Below, piece by piece: positions 10,081-23,942 of a DNA stretch of 64,000 bases; positions within the stretch are counted from its first letter, which is position 1; each line of letters starts with the position of its first letter. A program made the position numbers and the translations under genes. This DNA is from CAWCWK01 sp963842125 (lineage in GTDB: Bacteria; Pseudomonadota; Alphaproteobacteria; Rhizobiales; CAWCWK01), in NCBI GenBank assembly GCA_963842125.1, contig CAWJFE010000005.1:1736001-1800000 (forward strand). The letters run 5' to 3'. The notes under the pieces are model-generated. The model was not told the origin of the DNA, made no database searches, and was given only the letters and a program-made list of their open reading frames with translations.

Positions 10081-12330
10081 GTGACCGACAAGAGCCCCGA
10101 CGACGAACGCCTAGCTCCGAGCGATCCGCGCAACGTCAACCCGCTTGCCACCGGCGCATCGCTCAGCACGCAGTCGGACGAAGGCCCCGTCATCGCGGAG
10201 GGCGTGGACGACGAGCCTCGTGTGTCGAACGAACGGGCGTTCATCGGGCCGCGCGCCATCGCGTTCGCGGCTATCGCTGCGATCTACGCCAGCTTTCACC
10301 TCATCGTGCTCAACGTCTTTCCGCTCGAGACGTGGAATTTCCGCCTCATCCACATCGCCGGCGCGCTGCTCCTCGGCTTCATCCTCTTCGACGCGCGCGG
10401 CTTCATCGATCGCGACAAGACGATCTCTAGCCCGACGCGGATTGCGGGCATCGTGCTCCTCGCACCGGTACTCTACGCGCTCGTGCAGGTCGGCCTCATG
10501 CAGGCCGAGCTTGCCGGCGGGGCGCAGCGCATCGCGCCCGAAGTCGAGACCTACCACTTCGGCTACCCGCTGATGGCCGCGACCTTCCTCGCCATCGTCC
10601 TCTCCTGGATCGATAGAGGCTCCGAGCGGCGACTGCCGATGGCGGACGTGGTGCTCGTGCTTTGTGCGGTCGCCGTCGCGTGGTATCTCATCCTCATCTA
10701 CGGCACCTCGGCACGCATGAGCACGGGCACGGCCTTCGCGCCGGCCGGGATCTCCTGGGCCGCGATCGCCGGCGTCGCACTCATTCTGGAGTTGACGCGG
10801 CGGGTGGCGGGTCTCGCGCTCGTCGTCATCTCGGGCGTCTTTCTCAGCTATGTGTTCATCGGGTCGAGCCTGCCCGGATTCCTCAACTATCCCGGCCTCA
10901 CCGTTCAGCGTTTCTTCAGCCAGGTCTACACCGACGCCGGCATTCTCGGCCCGACGACGGCCGTCTCGTCGACCTACATCATCCTATTCATCATCTTCGC
11001 CGGCTTCCTCCAGGCCTCGAAGGTCGGCGACTATTTCGTCAACTTCGCCTTCGCCGCCGCCGGCCGGGCTCGGGGCGGGCCGGCCAAGGTCGCGGTCTTT
11101 GCGTCGGGCCTGATGGGAATGATCAACGGCACGTCGGCGGGCAACGTCGTCGCGACCGGCTCGCTCACCATTCCGTTGATGAAGAAGGTCGGCTATCACC
11201 CCCGATCGGCCGGCGCTATCGAGGCAGCCGCCTCGACGGGCGGCCAGATCATGCCGCCGATCATGGGCGCCGGCGCCTTCATCATGGCCGAGATCACGGG
11301 TATTCCCTATACCGAGATCACGATCGCGGCCCTCATCCCCGCTGTTCTCTACTTCGCCTCCATTCTCTTCATGGTCGACTTCGAGGCCGCCCGGATGGGC
11401 ATGCGCGGCATGCGCGAGGACGAGTTGCCGAAGTTCGCCGTGCTGGTGAAGCGGGTCTATCTCTTCCTGCCGATCATCATTCTCATCTACGCGCTCTTCG
11501 TCGGCTATTCGGTCATCCGCGCCGGGACGCTGGCCACAGCCGCCGCCGCCGTCATCTCCTGGCTCTCGCCGCACCGAATGGGGCCGAAGGAGATCTTCCG
11601 CGCGCTCGAGCTCGCCGGGCGCATGTCGATCCAGATCATCACGGTCTGCGCCTGCGCCGGCATCATCGTCGGCGTCATCTCGCTGACCGGCGTCGGCGCG
11701 CGCTTCTCGTCGCTGCTCCTCGGGCTTGCCGAGCAGAGCCAGCTCCTCGCCATGATCTTCGCCATGGGGATCTCGATCCTCCTCGGCATGGGCATGCCGA
11801 CAACGGCCGCCTATGCCGTCGCCGCCTCGGTCGTCGCACCAGGCCTTATCCAGCTTGGTATCGAGCCGTTGACGGCCCATTTCTTCGTCTTCTACTTCGC
11901 CGTCGTTTCGGCCATCACCCCACCGGTCGCGCTCGCATCCTACGCAGCGGCCGGCATTTCGGGCGCCGACCCGATGGGAACGTCTGTCGCGTCCTTCAAG
12001 ATCGGACTGGCCGCGTTCATCGTGCCCTTCATGTTCTTCTACAACTCCGCCCTCCTCATGCAGGGCGATGGTCTGGAGATCGCGCGCGCACTCGTGACAG
12101 CCGTCGTCGGCGTCTATCTCCTCTCCGCCGGCGTGCAGGCCTGGTTCGCCGCGCGCCCAGCCGGCGCGCTCGCCCGCATCCTCCTCATCGCAGCGGCGCT
12201 GCTGATGATCGAGGGTGGCTGGCTGACGGATCTCGGCGGCATCGCGATCGCGGTGGGCGTGTTCTTCCTCGTCCGACTGAAGCCTGCCCCCACCCGGGCC
12301 GAGCAGGCCCGGGCCGCGGCAGCGGAGTGA
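10081..12330 (+). CDS. TRAP transporter permease, fused DctQ-DctM type (TAXI system)
   Basis: A 749-residue polytopic inner-membrane protein starting at GTG 10081 with GGGAG about 11 bases upstream. The first 50 residues are polar. A DctQ-like four-helix region follows, then the large DctM domain with the motifs GLMGMINGTSAGNVVATG, AAASTGGQIMPPIMGAGAF and MGMPTTAAYAVAASVV. Additional helices lie at the C-terminus. Fused permeases are characteristic of TAXI TRAP systems and use a sodium or proton gradient. It pairs with the binding protein upstream. Confidence 0.93.
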   Translation: MTDKSPDDERLAPSDPRNVNPLATGASLSTQSDEGPVIAEGVDDEPRVSNERAFIGPRAIAFAAIAAIYASFHLIVLNVFPLETWNFRLIHIAGALLLGFILFDARGFIDRDKTISSPTRIAGIVLLAPVLYALVQVGLMQAELAGGAQRIAPEVETYHFGYPLMAATFLAIVLSWIDRGSERRLPMADVVLVLCAVAVAWYLILIYGTSARMSTGTAFAPAGISWAAIAGVALILELTRRVAGLALVVISGVFLSYVFIGSSLPGFLNYPGLTVQRFFSQVYTDAGILGPTTAVSSTYIILFIIFAGFLQASKVGDYFVNFAFAAAGRARGGPAKVAVFASGLMGMINGTSAGNVVATGSLTIPLMKKVGYHPRSAGAIEAAASTGGQIMPPIMGAGAFIMAEITGIPYTEITIAALIPAVLYFASILFMVDFEAARMGMRGMREDELPKFAVLVKRVYLFLPIIILIYALFVGYSVIRAGTLATAAAAVISWLSPHRMGPKEIFRALELAGRMSIQIITVCACAGIIVGVISLTGVGARFSSLLLGLAEQSQLLAMIFAMGISILLGMGMPTTAAYAVAASVVAPGLIQLGIEPLTAHFFVFYFAVVSAITPPVALASYAAAGISGADPMGTSVASFKIGLAAFIVPFMFFYNSALLMQGDGLEIARALVTAVVGVYLLSAGVQAWFAARPAGALARILLIAAALLMIEGGWLTDLGGIAIAVGVFFLVRLKPAPTRAEQARAAAAE

Positions 12331-12399
12331 AGAGGCCCCGCGATCGACAATCCTGGATCGTGGAACCAACACACCGCCGCCGTGTTTTCGTAACGTGAG

Positions 12400-12420
12400 G
12401 CCCGTAGGCGAACGGGCTTT
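12400..12420 (+). terminator. Weak terminator-like hairpin after the TRAP permease
   Basis: GCCCGT (12400-12405) and ACGGGC (12412-12417) form a six-pair stem with a six-base loop followed by only three T residues. It is placed about 70 bases after the permease stop, so termination is plausible but not strong. Confidence 0.4.
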
Positions 12421-12446
12421 AGCGGACACGAACCACGAGCGGCCAT

Positions 12447-12590
12447 ATGTTGCGGACACTCGCAATCGCGGCGATCTTCTTCGTAGGCCCTGCCTTCGCG
12501 CCGGCCCACGCGCTGATCGGCAAGCTGCCGGTGTCAGAGCCGACGGTGGTGCTCTACGTAGACGACACGGCGGCCATCGCCGTCCTCTAA
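12447..12590 (+). CDS. Small putative exported peptide (47 residues)
   Basis: The ATG at 12447 opens a 47-codon frame whose first 22 residues (MLRTLAIAAIFFVGPAFAPA, then HA) look like a cleavable signal peptide. The remaining 25 residues end in VVLYVDDTAAIAVL. No clear Shine-Dalgarno precedes it (GAGCGG is the nearest) and I recognise no family. It occupies the otherwise empty 316-base gap between the TRAP permease and sodC. It could be the 5' remnant of a longer secreted protein or a chance frame. Confidence 0.4.
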   Translation: MLRTLAIAAIFFVGPAFAPAHALIGKLPVSEPTVVLYVDDTAAIAVL

Positions 12591-12646
12591 CGAGTCGCGA
12601 AGGCGGGGCTGAGGGCGACGTACCGTTCGCCCCCCGCCCCTACGCG

Positions 12647-13168
12647 TCAGTTCATCTCGATAACGCCGCACGCGATCCGATCGCCGGCCGCGCCGCTGGG
12701 CTGGCTCACATAGTCGTCCGCGCCGGCATGAATGAGGATCGCTGAGCCGTCCTCGTCCATCAGATACCCGTCACCGTCTTCGTCGAGCGATACGAGCGTG
12801 TTCAGCACCTCGGCGGTCAGCGCTCCGCTTTCGGGCACATGAATGTTCGGCATGTCACCGGAATGCGGGCCGCCGGGTACAAGAATGCCGTGCGTATCGC
12901 TAACACCGGCGAAGTGTCCGCCCGCCGACATGAAGCCCTCGGTGGCATCGCAAGCGCCGGTCTCGTGGATGTGAAAACCGTGGGCGCCGGCGGGAACGCC
13001 TTCGATCTCGGCGCGCAGGAGGATCCCGTTCGGCGTCTGGGTCAGCGTGACGGAGCCGTGGCTGGCGCCGTCGAGCCCCGACAGGCTTGCCGACGCGGTC
13101 GGCTCTTGGGCGATGGCGATAGAAGCAGCGCAACAGAGCGCCGCCGTCGTGCAAAACCTGATCATCAT
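12647..13168 (-). CDS. sodC: Periplasmic Cu/Zn superoxide dismutase
   Basis: A 173-residue secreted enzyme that dismutates superoxide in the periplasm. Signal peptide MMIRFCTTAALCCAASIAIA. Copper ligands are visible in GFHIHETGACD; the zinc/copper loop in GGHFAGVSDTHG...GGPHSGDMPN. IHAGADDY supplies the last copper histidine and GDRIACGVI the partner of the structural disulfide. Length fits the bacterial class. It converges with the small frame upstream and is separated by 78 bases from gltD. Confidence 0.95.
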   Translation of the reverse strand: MMIRFCTTAALCCAASIAIAQEPTASASLSGLDGASHGSVTLTQTPNGILLRAEIEGVPAGAHGFHIHETGACDATEGFMSAGGHFAGVSDTHGILVPGGPHSGDMPNIHVPESGALTAEVLNTLVSLDEDGDGYLMDEDGSAILIHAGADDYVSQPSGAAGDRIACGVIEMN

Positions 13169-13245
13169 GTTCTCCCGGTCAGCGCCGGAGGGGCGCCTGA
13201 GACGGGATAACGATCCAGACCTCCGCAGGGTTCACCCCTGTGGCA

Positions 13246-14658
13246 TCAGCGAGGCAGCGTCGTCTGCCCCATCAGTGCCTCGTCGATCGCGCGCGCCGCC
13301 TGACGCCCTTCGCGGATCGCCCAGACGATCAGCGACTGCCCGCGCCGCACATCGCCCGCCGCCCAGATCTTCGGGTTGGACGTGCGGTAGTCGATCGTGT
13401 TCGCCTTGATGACCCCGCGATGGCCGTGCTCCAGCCCGAGCGCGTCGAGCAGACCTTCGCTCTTCGGGCCGGCAAAGCCGATCGCCATCAGGACGAGCTC
13501 CGCCGGAATGACGAACTCGGAGCCCTCGATGGGGCGCCGCTTCTCGTCGGCGCGTGCGCACTGAACGCCCGTTACGTGCCCGTCCTCGCCCACGACGCCA
13601 AGCGTGACGGCACTGAACTCGCGCTCGACACCTTCCGCCTGACTGGACGAAGTACGCATCTTGATCGGCCAGTAGGGCCAAATCGTCATCTTGTCCTCAT
13701 GAGCCGGCGGCTCCGGACGGATGTCGAGCTGCGTGACCTGCACGGCCCCCTGGCGGAAGGACGTACCGATGCAGTCGGACGCCGTATCGCCGCCGCCGAT
13801 GACGACGACATGCTTGCCCTGCGCCACGAGCGGGGCATCGTGGATGGGATCGCCCGACAAGCGCTTGTTCTGCTGCGTGAGGAACGGCATCGCATAGTGA
13901 ACGCCGGCGAGATCCTGGCCCGGCAGTTCGGGGTTCCGCGGCGCTTCGGCGCCGACCGTGACGAGAACGGCGTCGTGACCACCGATGAGCGCATCGGAAT
14001 TGCCGTGCGTGACCTCATGATCGTAGTGGAAGGTCACGCCTTCGGCTTCCATCTGCTCGACCCGGCGGTCGATGAGATGCTTTTCCATCTTGAAGTCGGG
14101 AATGCCGTAGCGAAGGAGCCCGCCCGCGCGGGGCTCGCGCTCGTAGACGTGTACCTCGTGGCCGACGCGCGCCAGTTGCTGCGCCGCCGCCATGCCGGCC
14201 GAACCGGCGCCGATGATCGCGATGCGCTTGCCGGTCTTCTCCTCGGCGATCTCGGGGACGACCCAGCCTTCCTGGAAGGCACGGTCGGCGATGGCCTGCT
14301 CGATCGTCTTGATGGTGACGGGCACGTCTTCGAGATTGAGCGTGCAAGCCTCCTCGCACGGCGCGGGGCACACGCGGCCGGTGAACTCGGGGAAGTTGTT
14401 CGTCGTATGGAGGTTGCGCGCAGCCTCCTCCCAATCGCCTTCGTGGACGAGGTCGTTCCAATCGGGAATCTGGTTGTTGACCGGGCAGCCGGTATGGCAG
14501 AACGGGATACCGCAATCCATGCAACGCGACGCCTGACGCTGCACCTCCGTCTCGGGCAGCGGCACGGTGAATTCGCGGAAATGGCGCACGCGGTCGGCTG
14601 CGGGCTGGTAGCGCTGCTCCTGCCGGTCGATCTCCAGAAATGCCGTTACCTTGCCCAT
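13246..14658 (-). CDS. gltD: Glutamate synthase (NADPH) small subunit
   Basis: A 470-residue beta subunit of NADPH-GOGAT. It passes electrons from NADPH through FAD and Fe-S clusters to the large subunit. The N-terminal Fe-S region is CMDCGIPFCHTGCPVNN and CPAPCEEACTLN. The FAD site is IGAGSAGMAAAQQ (about residue 150), the NADPH site VVIGGGDTASDC. The start at 14658 (MGKVTAFLEIDRQ) matches the family; a longer open frame upstream does not. It lies downstream of gltB but is separated from it by a hemolysin-III gene. Confidence 0.95.
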   Translation of the reverse strand: MGKVTAFLEIDRQEQRYQPAADRVRHFREFTVPLPETEVQRQASRCMDCGIPFCHTGCPVNNQIPDWNDLVHEGDWEEAARNLHTTNNFPEFTGRVCPAPCEEACTLNLEDVPVTIKTIEQAIADRAFQEGWVVPEIAEEKTGKRIAIIGAGSAGMAAAQQLARVGHEVHVYEREPRAGGLLRYGIPDFKMEKHLIDRRVEQMEAEGVTFHYDHEVTHGNSDALIGGHDAVLVTVGAEAPRNPELPGQDLAGVHYAMPFLTQQNKRLSGDPIHDAPLVAQGKHVVVIGGGDTASDCIGTSFRQGAVQVTQLDIRPEPPAHEDKMTIWPYWPIKMRTSSSQAEGVEREFSAVTLGVVGEDGHVTGVQCARADEKRRPIEGSEFVIPAELVLMAIGFAGPKSEGLLDALGLEHGHRGVIKANTIDYRTSNPKIWAAGDVRRGQSLIVWAIREGRQAARAIDEALMGQTTLPR

Positions 14659-14820
14659 ATGCGGCCCATCATCATCTCGGCAGCGCGGCCGGAACGGCGG
14701 CGCGTGCATGGATCTGCGAATGTTCGTAAGACGCCTCTTTGCCCGCCGATCGCGCAGAAATAAAGACCCGTTGCCGTCGCAGCCGGCCGGGTGTTGCCTA
14801 AAGTCTAGGCGTGGCCGCGC

Positions 14821-15603
14821 CTAAGCGTTGGCGATCAGGATCGCGCCGAGGTGGCAAGCGCCCGCCGCGAGGCAGAGGCCGTGCCAGATGGCGGCGCGGA
14901 AGGGGAGATCGTCCTTGAGATAGACCGGCACGCCGATCGTGTAGAGGAGCCCGCCCGCGCCCAGGAGTGCCAACCCCGACCATCCAAGCCGATCGGCCAC
15001 GCCCGCGATACCCAGGACCGCGATCCAACCGAGACCGAGATAAAGGCCGATGCCGATCTTGTGGAAGCGCCCCGGAAAACCGAGCTTGAGGATAACGCCG
15101 ACCCCGGCCGCCACCCAGACCGCAGCGAGGACGGCGGCCCGGTAGGTCGTCAGCCCACCCGCGCTCAGCACCGCGCCGACCGTGGCGGCGATGAACGGGT
15201 AGATGACCGCCCGGTCGATCCGGCTCAGCCATGTTCGCACACGGCCGAGCGGCGCCATGTTGTTCGCCGTCGAGGCCGCGACGACAGCGAAAAGGCAGAC
15301 CGCGTAGACGACGAGCGAGGCCGAGAGCTTCGGCTGCATGAGGAAGTAGATGAGCGCCGCCACCGGCAGCGCGAACCAGGCGGCGTGGACGGCCACGTCC
15401 GCAGCGTACTCGCGGGCGCGATCCGGCCACACGAAGCGCCCGACCCGCATCGCATCCGGAATCGCGCGCGGCCACCCGTCTTCCCCGGACGGCTGGTTCC
15501 GCCGGGTCGGACGCTGCGGAGCCGCCTGGACGGGTCGGGGCCCCGACTGCGCCACGGACCCGGTCCTGCGGTCGGTGGCGCCCTCGGCACCGTTCACCGA
15601 CAT
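14821..15603 (-). CDS. Hemolysin III (HlyIII/PAQR) family membrane protein
   Basis: About 260 residues. A polar N-terminus of about 60 residues precedes seven hydrophobic segments. Family landmarks include AADVAVHAAWFALPVA near helix 1, STANNMAPLG...LSRIDRAVIYPFIAATV in the middle and FRAAIWHGLCLAAGACH at the end, which carries the conserved histidines. The ATG at 15603 lies directly after the gltB stop; an alternative ATG at 15633 inside gltB would add ten residues. Function is poorly defined; relatives are proposed metal-dependent hydrolases or envelope lipid-homeostasis proteins. Its position between gltB and gltD is notable. Confidence 0.85.
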   Translation of the reverse strand: MSVNGAEGATDRRTGSVAQSGPRPVQAAPQRPTRRNQPSGEDGWPRAIPDAMRVGRFVWPDRAREYAADVAVHAAWFALPVAALIYFLMQPKLSASLVVYAVCLFAVVAASTANNMAPLGRVRTWLSRIDRAVIYPFIAATVGAVLSAGGLTTYRAAVLAAVWVAAGVGVILKLGFPGRFHKIGIGLYLGLGWIAVLGIAGVADRLGWSGLALLGAGGLLYTIGVPVYLKDDLPFRAAIWHGLCLAAGACHLGAILIANA

Positions 15604-15604
15604 C

Positions 15605-20326
<4,722 letters not shown>

Positions 20327-20550
20327 GGGGTCACCTTTCTCGTAATGGCACCCTGGGCCGCGCGGAAAGGTGCGTCGGACGCTCGTCCGGCACGCTTCGC
20401 GACCCACGGTCTGGAAGGTCGCGCCGTCGCACGACCGGAAATCCCCTTTACGGGATCAATCGTGGCACGCCAAGCGCGACATGTGGCGACGTGGGGACGC
20501 GACGGCTCGTAGTGTCCGCCGACCAACCATCCCGCCTACGCGCACGCAGA

Positions 20551-20582
20551 GAAAGGGCGCCCCAGCCAGAGCCGGGACGCCC
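20551..20582 (-). terminator. Rho-independent terminator after hsp20
   Basis: Read on the minus strand, GGGCGTCCC (20582-20574) pairs along its length with GGGGCGCCC (20563-20555), including one G-U, with a ten-base loop. TTTCT follows. It begins about 30 bases past the hsp20 stop. Confidence 0.65.
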
Positions 20583-20610
20583 GTCCATGTCTCGAATTGT
20601 ACCAGACGGA

Positions 20611-21102
20611 TCAGGCGGCTTTAGATACCTCGACGGCCTCGCCCTCGATCGCGCCGTCCTCGATAGCCTTCGGCTTCGAGGCCGCGCCACCGTTGATGGC
20701 GATCGTGCGGGGCTTCATCGCCTCGGGGATCTCGCGGACGAGCTCGACGTGGAGAAGGCCGTTCTTCAACGTCGCACCCTTCACCTCGACATGGTCGGCA
20801 AGGTGGAAGCGGCGCTCGAAACCGCGAGACGCGATGCCGCGGAACAGCACCTCGGCGTCCTTGTCCTCGCCCTGGCGGTCGCCGCGAATGGCAAGAGTGC
20901 CTTCCTTCACCTCGATGGTCAGGTCATCCTCGGCAAAGCCGGCGACGGCCATCGAGACGCGGTAGGCGTTCTCGGCAAGGCGCTCGATATTGTAAGGGGG
21001 ATAGCTCTGCGCGGCATCACCGGAGGGCATGGCGTCAAGCAGCCGGAACATCCGGTCGAAGCCAACGGTGGAACGATAGAGCGGGGTCAGATCCAAACGC
21101 AT
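20611..21102 (-). CDS. Small heat-shock protein, Hsp20/IbpA family
   Basis: A 163-residue alpha-crystallin-type holdase. The N-terminus (MRLDLTPLYRSTVGFDRMFRLLD) is typical of proteobacterial IbpA. The alpha-crystallin domain runs from about residue 38 (PPYNIERLAENAYRVSMAVAGF) to about 128, with the GLLHVELVREIPE strand before the end. Instead of a short IXI tail it has an acidic alanine-rich C-terminus. AAAAGGA is placed 10 bases before the ATG. Known role: binds unfolding proteins under heat stress. It has its own terminator at 20551-20582. Confidence 0.94.
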   Translation of the reverse strand: MRLDLTPLYRSTVGFDRMFRLLDAMPSGDAAQSYPPYNIERLAENAYRVSMAVAGFAEDDLTIEVKEGTLAIRGDRQGEDKDAEVLFRGIASRGFERRFHLADHVEVKGATLKNGLLHVELVREIPEAMKPRTIAINGGAASKPKAIEDGAIEGEAVEVSKAA

Positions 21103-21366
21103 TTCGGTCAGTCCTTTTCAAAGCAACGTGACAGGTTGATGTCGCAGCACCCCCGTGATCGGGCAGCGCCGGAGCACGTCCATTCGGCCCGTGCATGAGA
21201 AGAGGTAGGAAGACGAAATCGGGCGTTCAAGAGGGTCAGGCGGGTCTGTCGATACGCACGCGAGAACGGTTGAACGGGCGATGAACGAGGCGGTCCGCAG
21301 GCGTTCAGCCGGCAGCGCCTAGACAAGGGACAAGGCAGCACCCTCACCCACTCAAGGACATCCGCC

Positions 21367-21801
21367 ATGACCGCTATGACCGCCCTTCGCGGCCTCGCCC
21401 TCACCGCCCTCGTCGCCCTCCCCTTGGGCCTGTCGGCACAAGGACCGGCCGAGGCGCGCGACGTACGTTTCGGGATCGAGCTCAACGGGCCGAACGGCTC
21501 GCTCACCATCGGCAACGGTCATCGCCCGACCTATGAGCGTCGCCGCGATCACCAGCGCGACTACCGCCGCAGCGTGCTCGATCCGCAGCAGATCGTCCGG
21601 CGGCTGGGGCGGCAGGGCTATGGCGACTTCCGGGGTCTTCGCTACATTCCGAACCGCGCCGCCTATGCCGTGACAGCGCGGGATCATCGCGGTGATCGGG
21701 TGCGTATCCGGGTCGACGCGCGGTCGGGCAGGCCCATCGTCGTGCGCTATGTCGGCCGCCGCCATGACCCGCGCGTCCAGCGCTACCGTCGCGGGCATTA
21801 G
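21367..21801 (+). CDS. Secreted basic protein with PepSY-like C-terminal domain
   Basis: A 144-residue protein with a signal peptide (cleavage likely after GPAEA, about residue 30) and AAGGA eight bases before the ATG. The middle is rich in Arg/Tyr/His (YERRRDHQRDYRR). From about residue 70 (VLDPQQIVRRLGRQGYGDF...YAVTARDHRGDRVRIRVDAR) the pattern resembles a PepSY-like module common in small secreted proteins of Hyphomicrobiales. Function unknown; PepSY domains are thought to bind or inhibit periplasmic peptidases. Confidence 0.8.
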   Translation: MTAMTALRGLALTALVALPLGLSAQGPAEARDVRFGIELNGPNGSLTIGNGHRPTYERRRDHQRDYRRSVLDPQQIVRRLGRQGYGDFRGLRYIPNRAAYAVTARDHRGDRVRIRVDARSGRPIVVRYVGRRHDPRVQRYRRGH

Positions 21802-21876
21802 CGGACATCGGGTTATTGGCGTGCCGGCGGCCCGCGCATCTGGACGACGCGGGCCGCAGCGCCCACATTCGCAGCA

Positions 21877-22923
21877 ATGGACGCCATCAACCCCCAAGAA
21901 CCTCCGCTTGCCGAACGCACGGTCAGACCGCCCTTCGGCGATCTGATCACGCTGCCGGGACAGGCACCGCCACCGGGCGGGCGGTCCGGCATCATTCCGG
22001 TAAGGCGCCAGGGGTTTCGGCTCGGACCGAAGGTGGTTCACATCCGCTGGGCGATCTGGCGGCCGGAGATCTCGCGCAAGGGTACCGTGTGCCTCTTCCA
22101 CGGCCGCACCGAGTTCATCGAGAAATATTACGAGACGATCCAAGACTTGCTCGATCGCGGTTTTACCGTCGCTACGATGGACTGGCGCGGACAGGGCGGC
22201 TCGACCCGCGCGCGCCAGGCGAGCCCGACGGACGAGCGCTCCTACGGTTACGTCGCGAGCTTCGCAGACTACGTCGCCGACCTCTCGGCCTTCATGCGCC
22301 AGATCGTCTACCCGCTCTGCCCGGGGCCGCATTTCGCGCTCTCGCACTCCATGTCGGGGCCGATCATGCTGCTGGCGGCGGCGAAGCGACGGCCGTTCTG
22401 GTTCGAGCGGATGGTGCTGTGCGCGCCAATGCTGCGCCTGCCGCTCGGCATGATCGGTCCGCGCGGCCTTCGCACCCTGTCGGGCACGCTGGCGCTCACC
22501 GGGCTCTCGCGGCTACCACTCGGGCGCGTGCCGGCGCGCGCGGGGGCGGAGGTCGATTTTCGCGAGAACTGCCTGACGAGCGATCCTGACCGATTCGCCG
22601 CCGCGCAGGACATGATCGACGCCGTTCCGAGCCTTACCGTCGGTCCGCCTACCGTCGGCTGGGTCAACGCAGCCTCTCGCGCGATGGATGCCTGCTTCGA
22701 CCTTGCCTTCCCGCGCCGCGTGCAGGTCCCCGTCCTCTTCGTCGGCGCGGCGAAGGATACGGTCGTCGACACGAGAGCCACCGAGATGCTCGCACAGCGG
22801 ATGCGATCCGGTTCCTACGTCATGATCCCGGGCGCGAAGCACGAGATCCTGATGGAGCGCGATGCACTGCGCAATCAGTTCTGGGCAGCCTTCGACGCCT
22901 TCATTCCCGGCGAAGCCCTCTAG
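21877..22923 (+). CDS. pldB: Alpha/beta hydrolase, lysophospholipase L2-like
   Basis: A 348-residue serine hydrolase (Hydrolase_4). The strand-turn FHGRTEFIEKYYE and TMDWRGQGGS are typical of PldB and monoglyceride-lipase-like enzymes. The expected nucleophile elbow reads SHSMSG (about residue 167) rather than a strict GXSXG, with the catalytic Asp after VLFVGAAKD and the His in GAKHEILME. It likely hydrolyses lysophospholipids or acylglycerols. Its stop overlaps the convergent hisN stop by 4 bases. Confidence 0.87.
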   Translation: MDAINPQEPPLAERTVRPPFGDLITLPGQAPPPGGRSGIIPVRRQGFRLGPKVVHIRWAIWRPEISRKGTVCLFHGRTEFIEKYYETIQDLLDRGFTVATMDWRGQGGSTRARQASPTDERSYGYVASFADYVADLSAFMRQIVYPLCPGPHFALSHSMSGPIMLLAAAKRRPFWFERMVLCAPMLRLPLGMIGPRGLRTLSGTLALTGLSRLPLGRVPARAGAEVDFRENCLTSDPDRFAAAQDMIDAVPSLTVGPPTVGWVNAASRAMDACFDLAFPRRVQVPVLFVGAAKDTVVDTRATEMLAQRMRSGSYVMIPGAKHEILMERDALRNQFWAAFDAFIPGEAL

Positions 22924-23723
22924 CGTCCGAGCCGTTCGAGTGCCTTCGCGTGCAGGGACGGATCGCCGGCTGCGATGACGTCTCCGCCCTCTTCCGGGCG
23001 CCCCCCGTCGAAGGTCGTCACGACGCCGCCCGCCGCTTCGATGATGGGGATGAGCGCCATGATGTCATAGGGTTGAAGGCCGGTCTCCAGCACGAGATCG
23101 ACCTGCCCCATCGCCAGCATGCAAAAGGCGTAGCAGTCGCCGCCATAGCGCACGTGTCGGGCCGCCGAGAGCACGCTGCCCGATTGCTCGGTCACGAGTT
23201 CAGGCGCCGTCGTCATGGCATAGGCGTGTTCGAGGTCCGCGCAGGACCGGGTGCGCAGATCCATCGCCGCCCCGCTCCGCTCGTACCGCGCGATCGACCC
23301 GCCAGCCCCGTGGAGGCCGATGAACGTCTCGCCCGTGAACGGCTGGTGCATCAATCCGGCCACGGCCCGCCCCTCGCGGCGAAGCCCGGCCAGCACGCCC
23401 CAAACCGGAATGCCGGCAATGAAGGCTCGCGTCCCGTCGATCGGATCGAGAACCCAAACATCCCGCGCATCCGCGTTCGTCTCGCCATACTCCTCGCCGA
23501 CGATCCCCGCAGCCGGGTCGAACGCCTCGATGCTGCGGCGCAACGCTACCTCGCACGTGCGGTCGGCCTCGGTCACCGGGTCGAAGTCGGCGGGCCGCTT
23601 GTTGTCGACCGTGAGCGCCGTCCGATAGAGCGGCAAAACGGTGTCCGCCGCCACAGTCGCGAGCTCGCGGAGGAAGGGTTCGATCCGCCTCATCTCCGGG
23701 TCGTTCAGCATTGAATACGTCAT
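22920..23723 (-). CDS. hisN: Inositol-monophosphatase-family phosphatase, histidinol-phosphatase (HisN) type
   Basis: A 267-residue Mg-dependent phosphatase. Motifs are the metal-binding GEEYGE (about residue 78), WVLDPIDGTRAFIAG (about 94) and YGGDCYAFCMLAMGQVDLVLE near residue 200. The closest pattern is HisN, the IMPase-type histidinol-phosphate phosphatase of alphaproteobacteria; a SuhB/CysQ-like role is a possible alternative. The open frame extends far upstream, but family similarity starts at about 23723 (or 23711). The candidate sRNA on the opposite strand begins about 220 bases upstream of its start. Confidence 0.88.
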   Translation of the reverse strand: MTYSMLNDPEMRRIEPFLRELATVAADTVLPLYRTALTVDNKRPADFDPVTEADRTCEVALRRSIEAFDPAAGIVGEEYGETNADARDVWVLDPIDGTRAFIAGIPVWGVLAGLRREGRAVAGLMHQPFTGETFIGLHGAGGSIARYERSGAAMDLRTRSCADLEHAYAMTTAPELVTEQSGSVLSAARHVRYGGDCYAFCMLAMGQVDLVLETGLQPYDIMALIPIIEAAGGVVTTFDGGRPEEGGDVIAAGDPSLHAKALERLGR

Positions 23724-23907
23724 ATCGGTCAGCGTCCCGGTTTGCGCATAGCTCGTATCTCCCAGCCGTGACGCAGGCGCAACAGATTTTCCGAGAGCCG
23801 AGTGTTTCCGCGGTCTATCGAGGCGGGTTCGAGCGCCCGAATGTCGCAGGTAGAGCCCGAAAGCTGCGAACGCGCGGGCGATAGCGAGCCCATCCAGAGG
23901 CCGTATC

Positions 23908-23936
23908 CTTGACTCTCCGGTCAAACTCCCCAATTG
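23908..23936 (+). promoter_or_regulatory. Candidate sigma-70 promoter of the MmgR-like sRNA
   Basis: CTTGAC (23908-23913) matches the alphaproteobacterial -35 consensus. A 17-base spacer leads to CAATTG (23931-23936), a weak -10. This would start a transcript near 23942, matching the structured region that ends at the 24037 terminator. Confidence 0.5.
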
Positions 23937-23942
23937 TTGCAG

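Noticed and set aside
21103..21140. Possible RNA thermometer in the hsp20 leader
   Set aside because: AAAAGGA could pair weakly with CTTT just upstream, but I could not build a ROSE- or fourU-type stem covering the ribosome-binding site.
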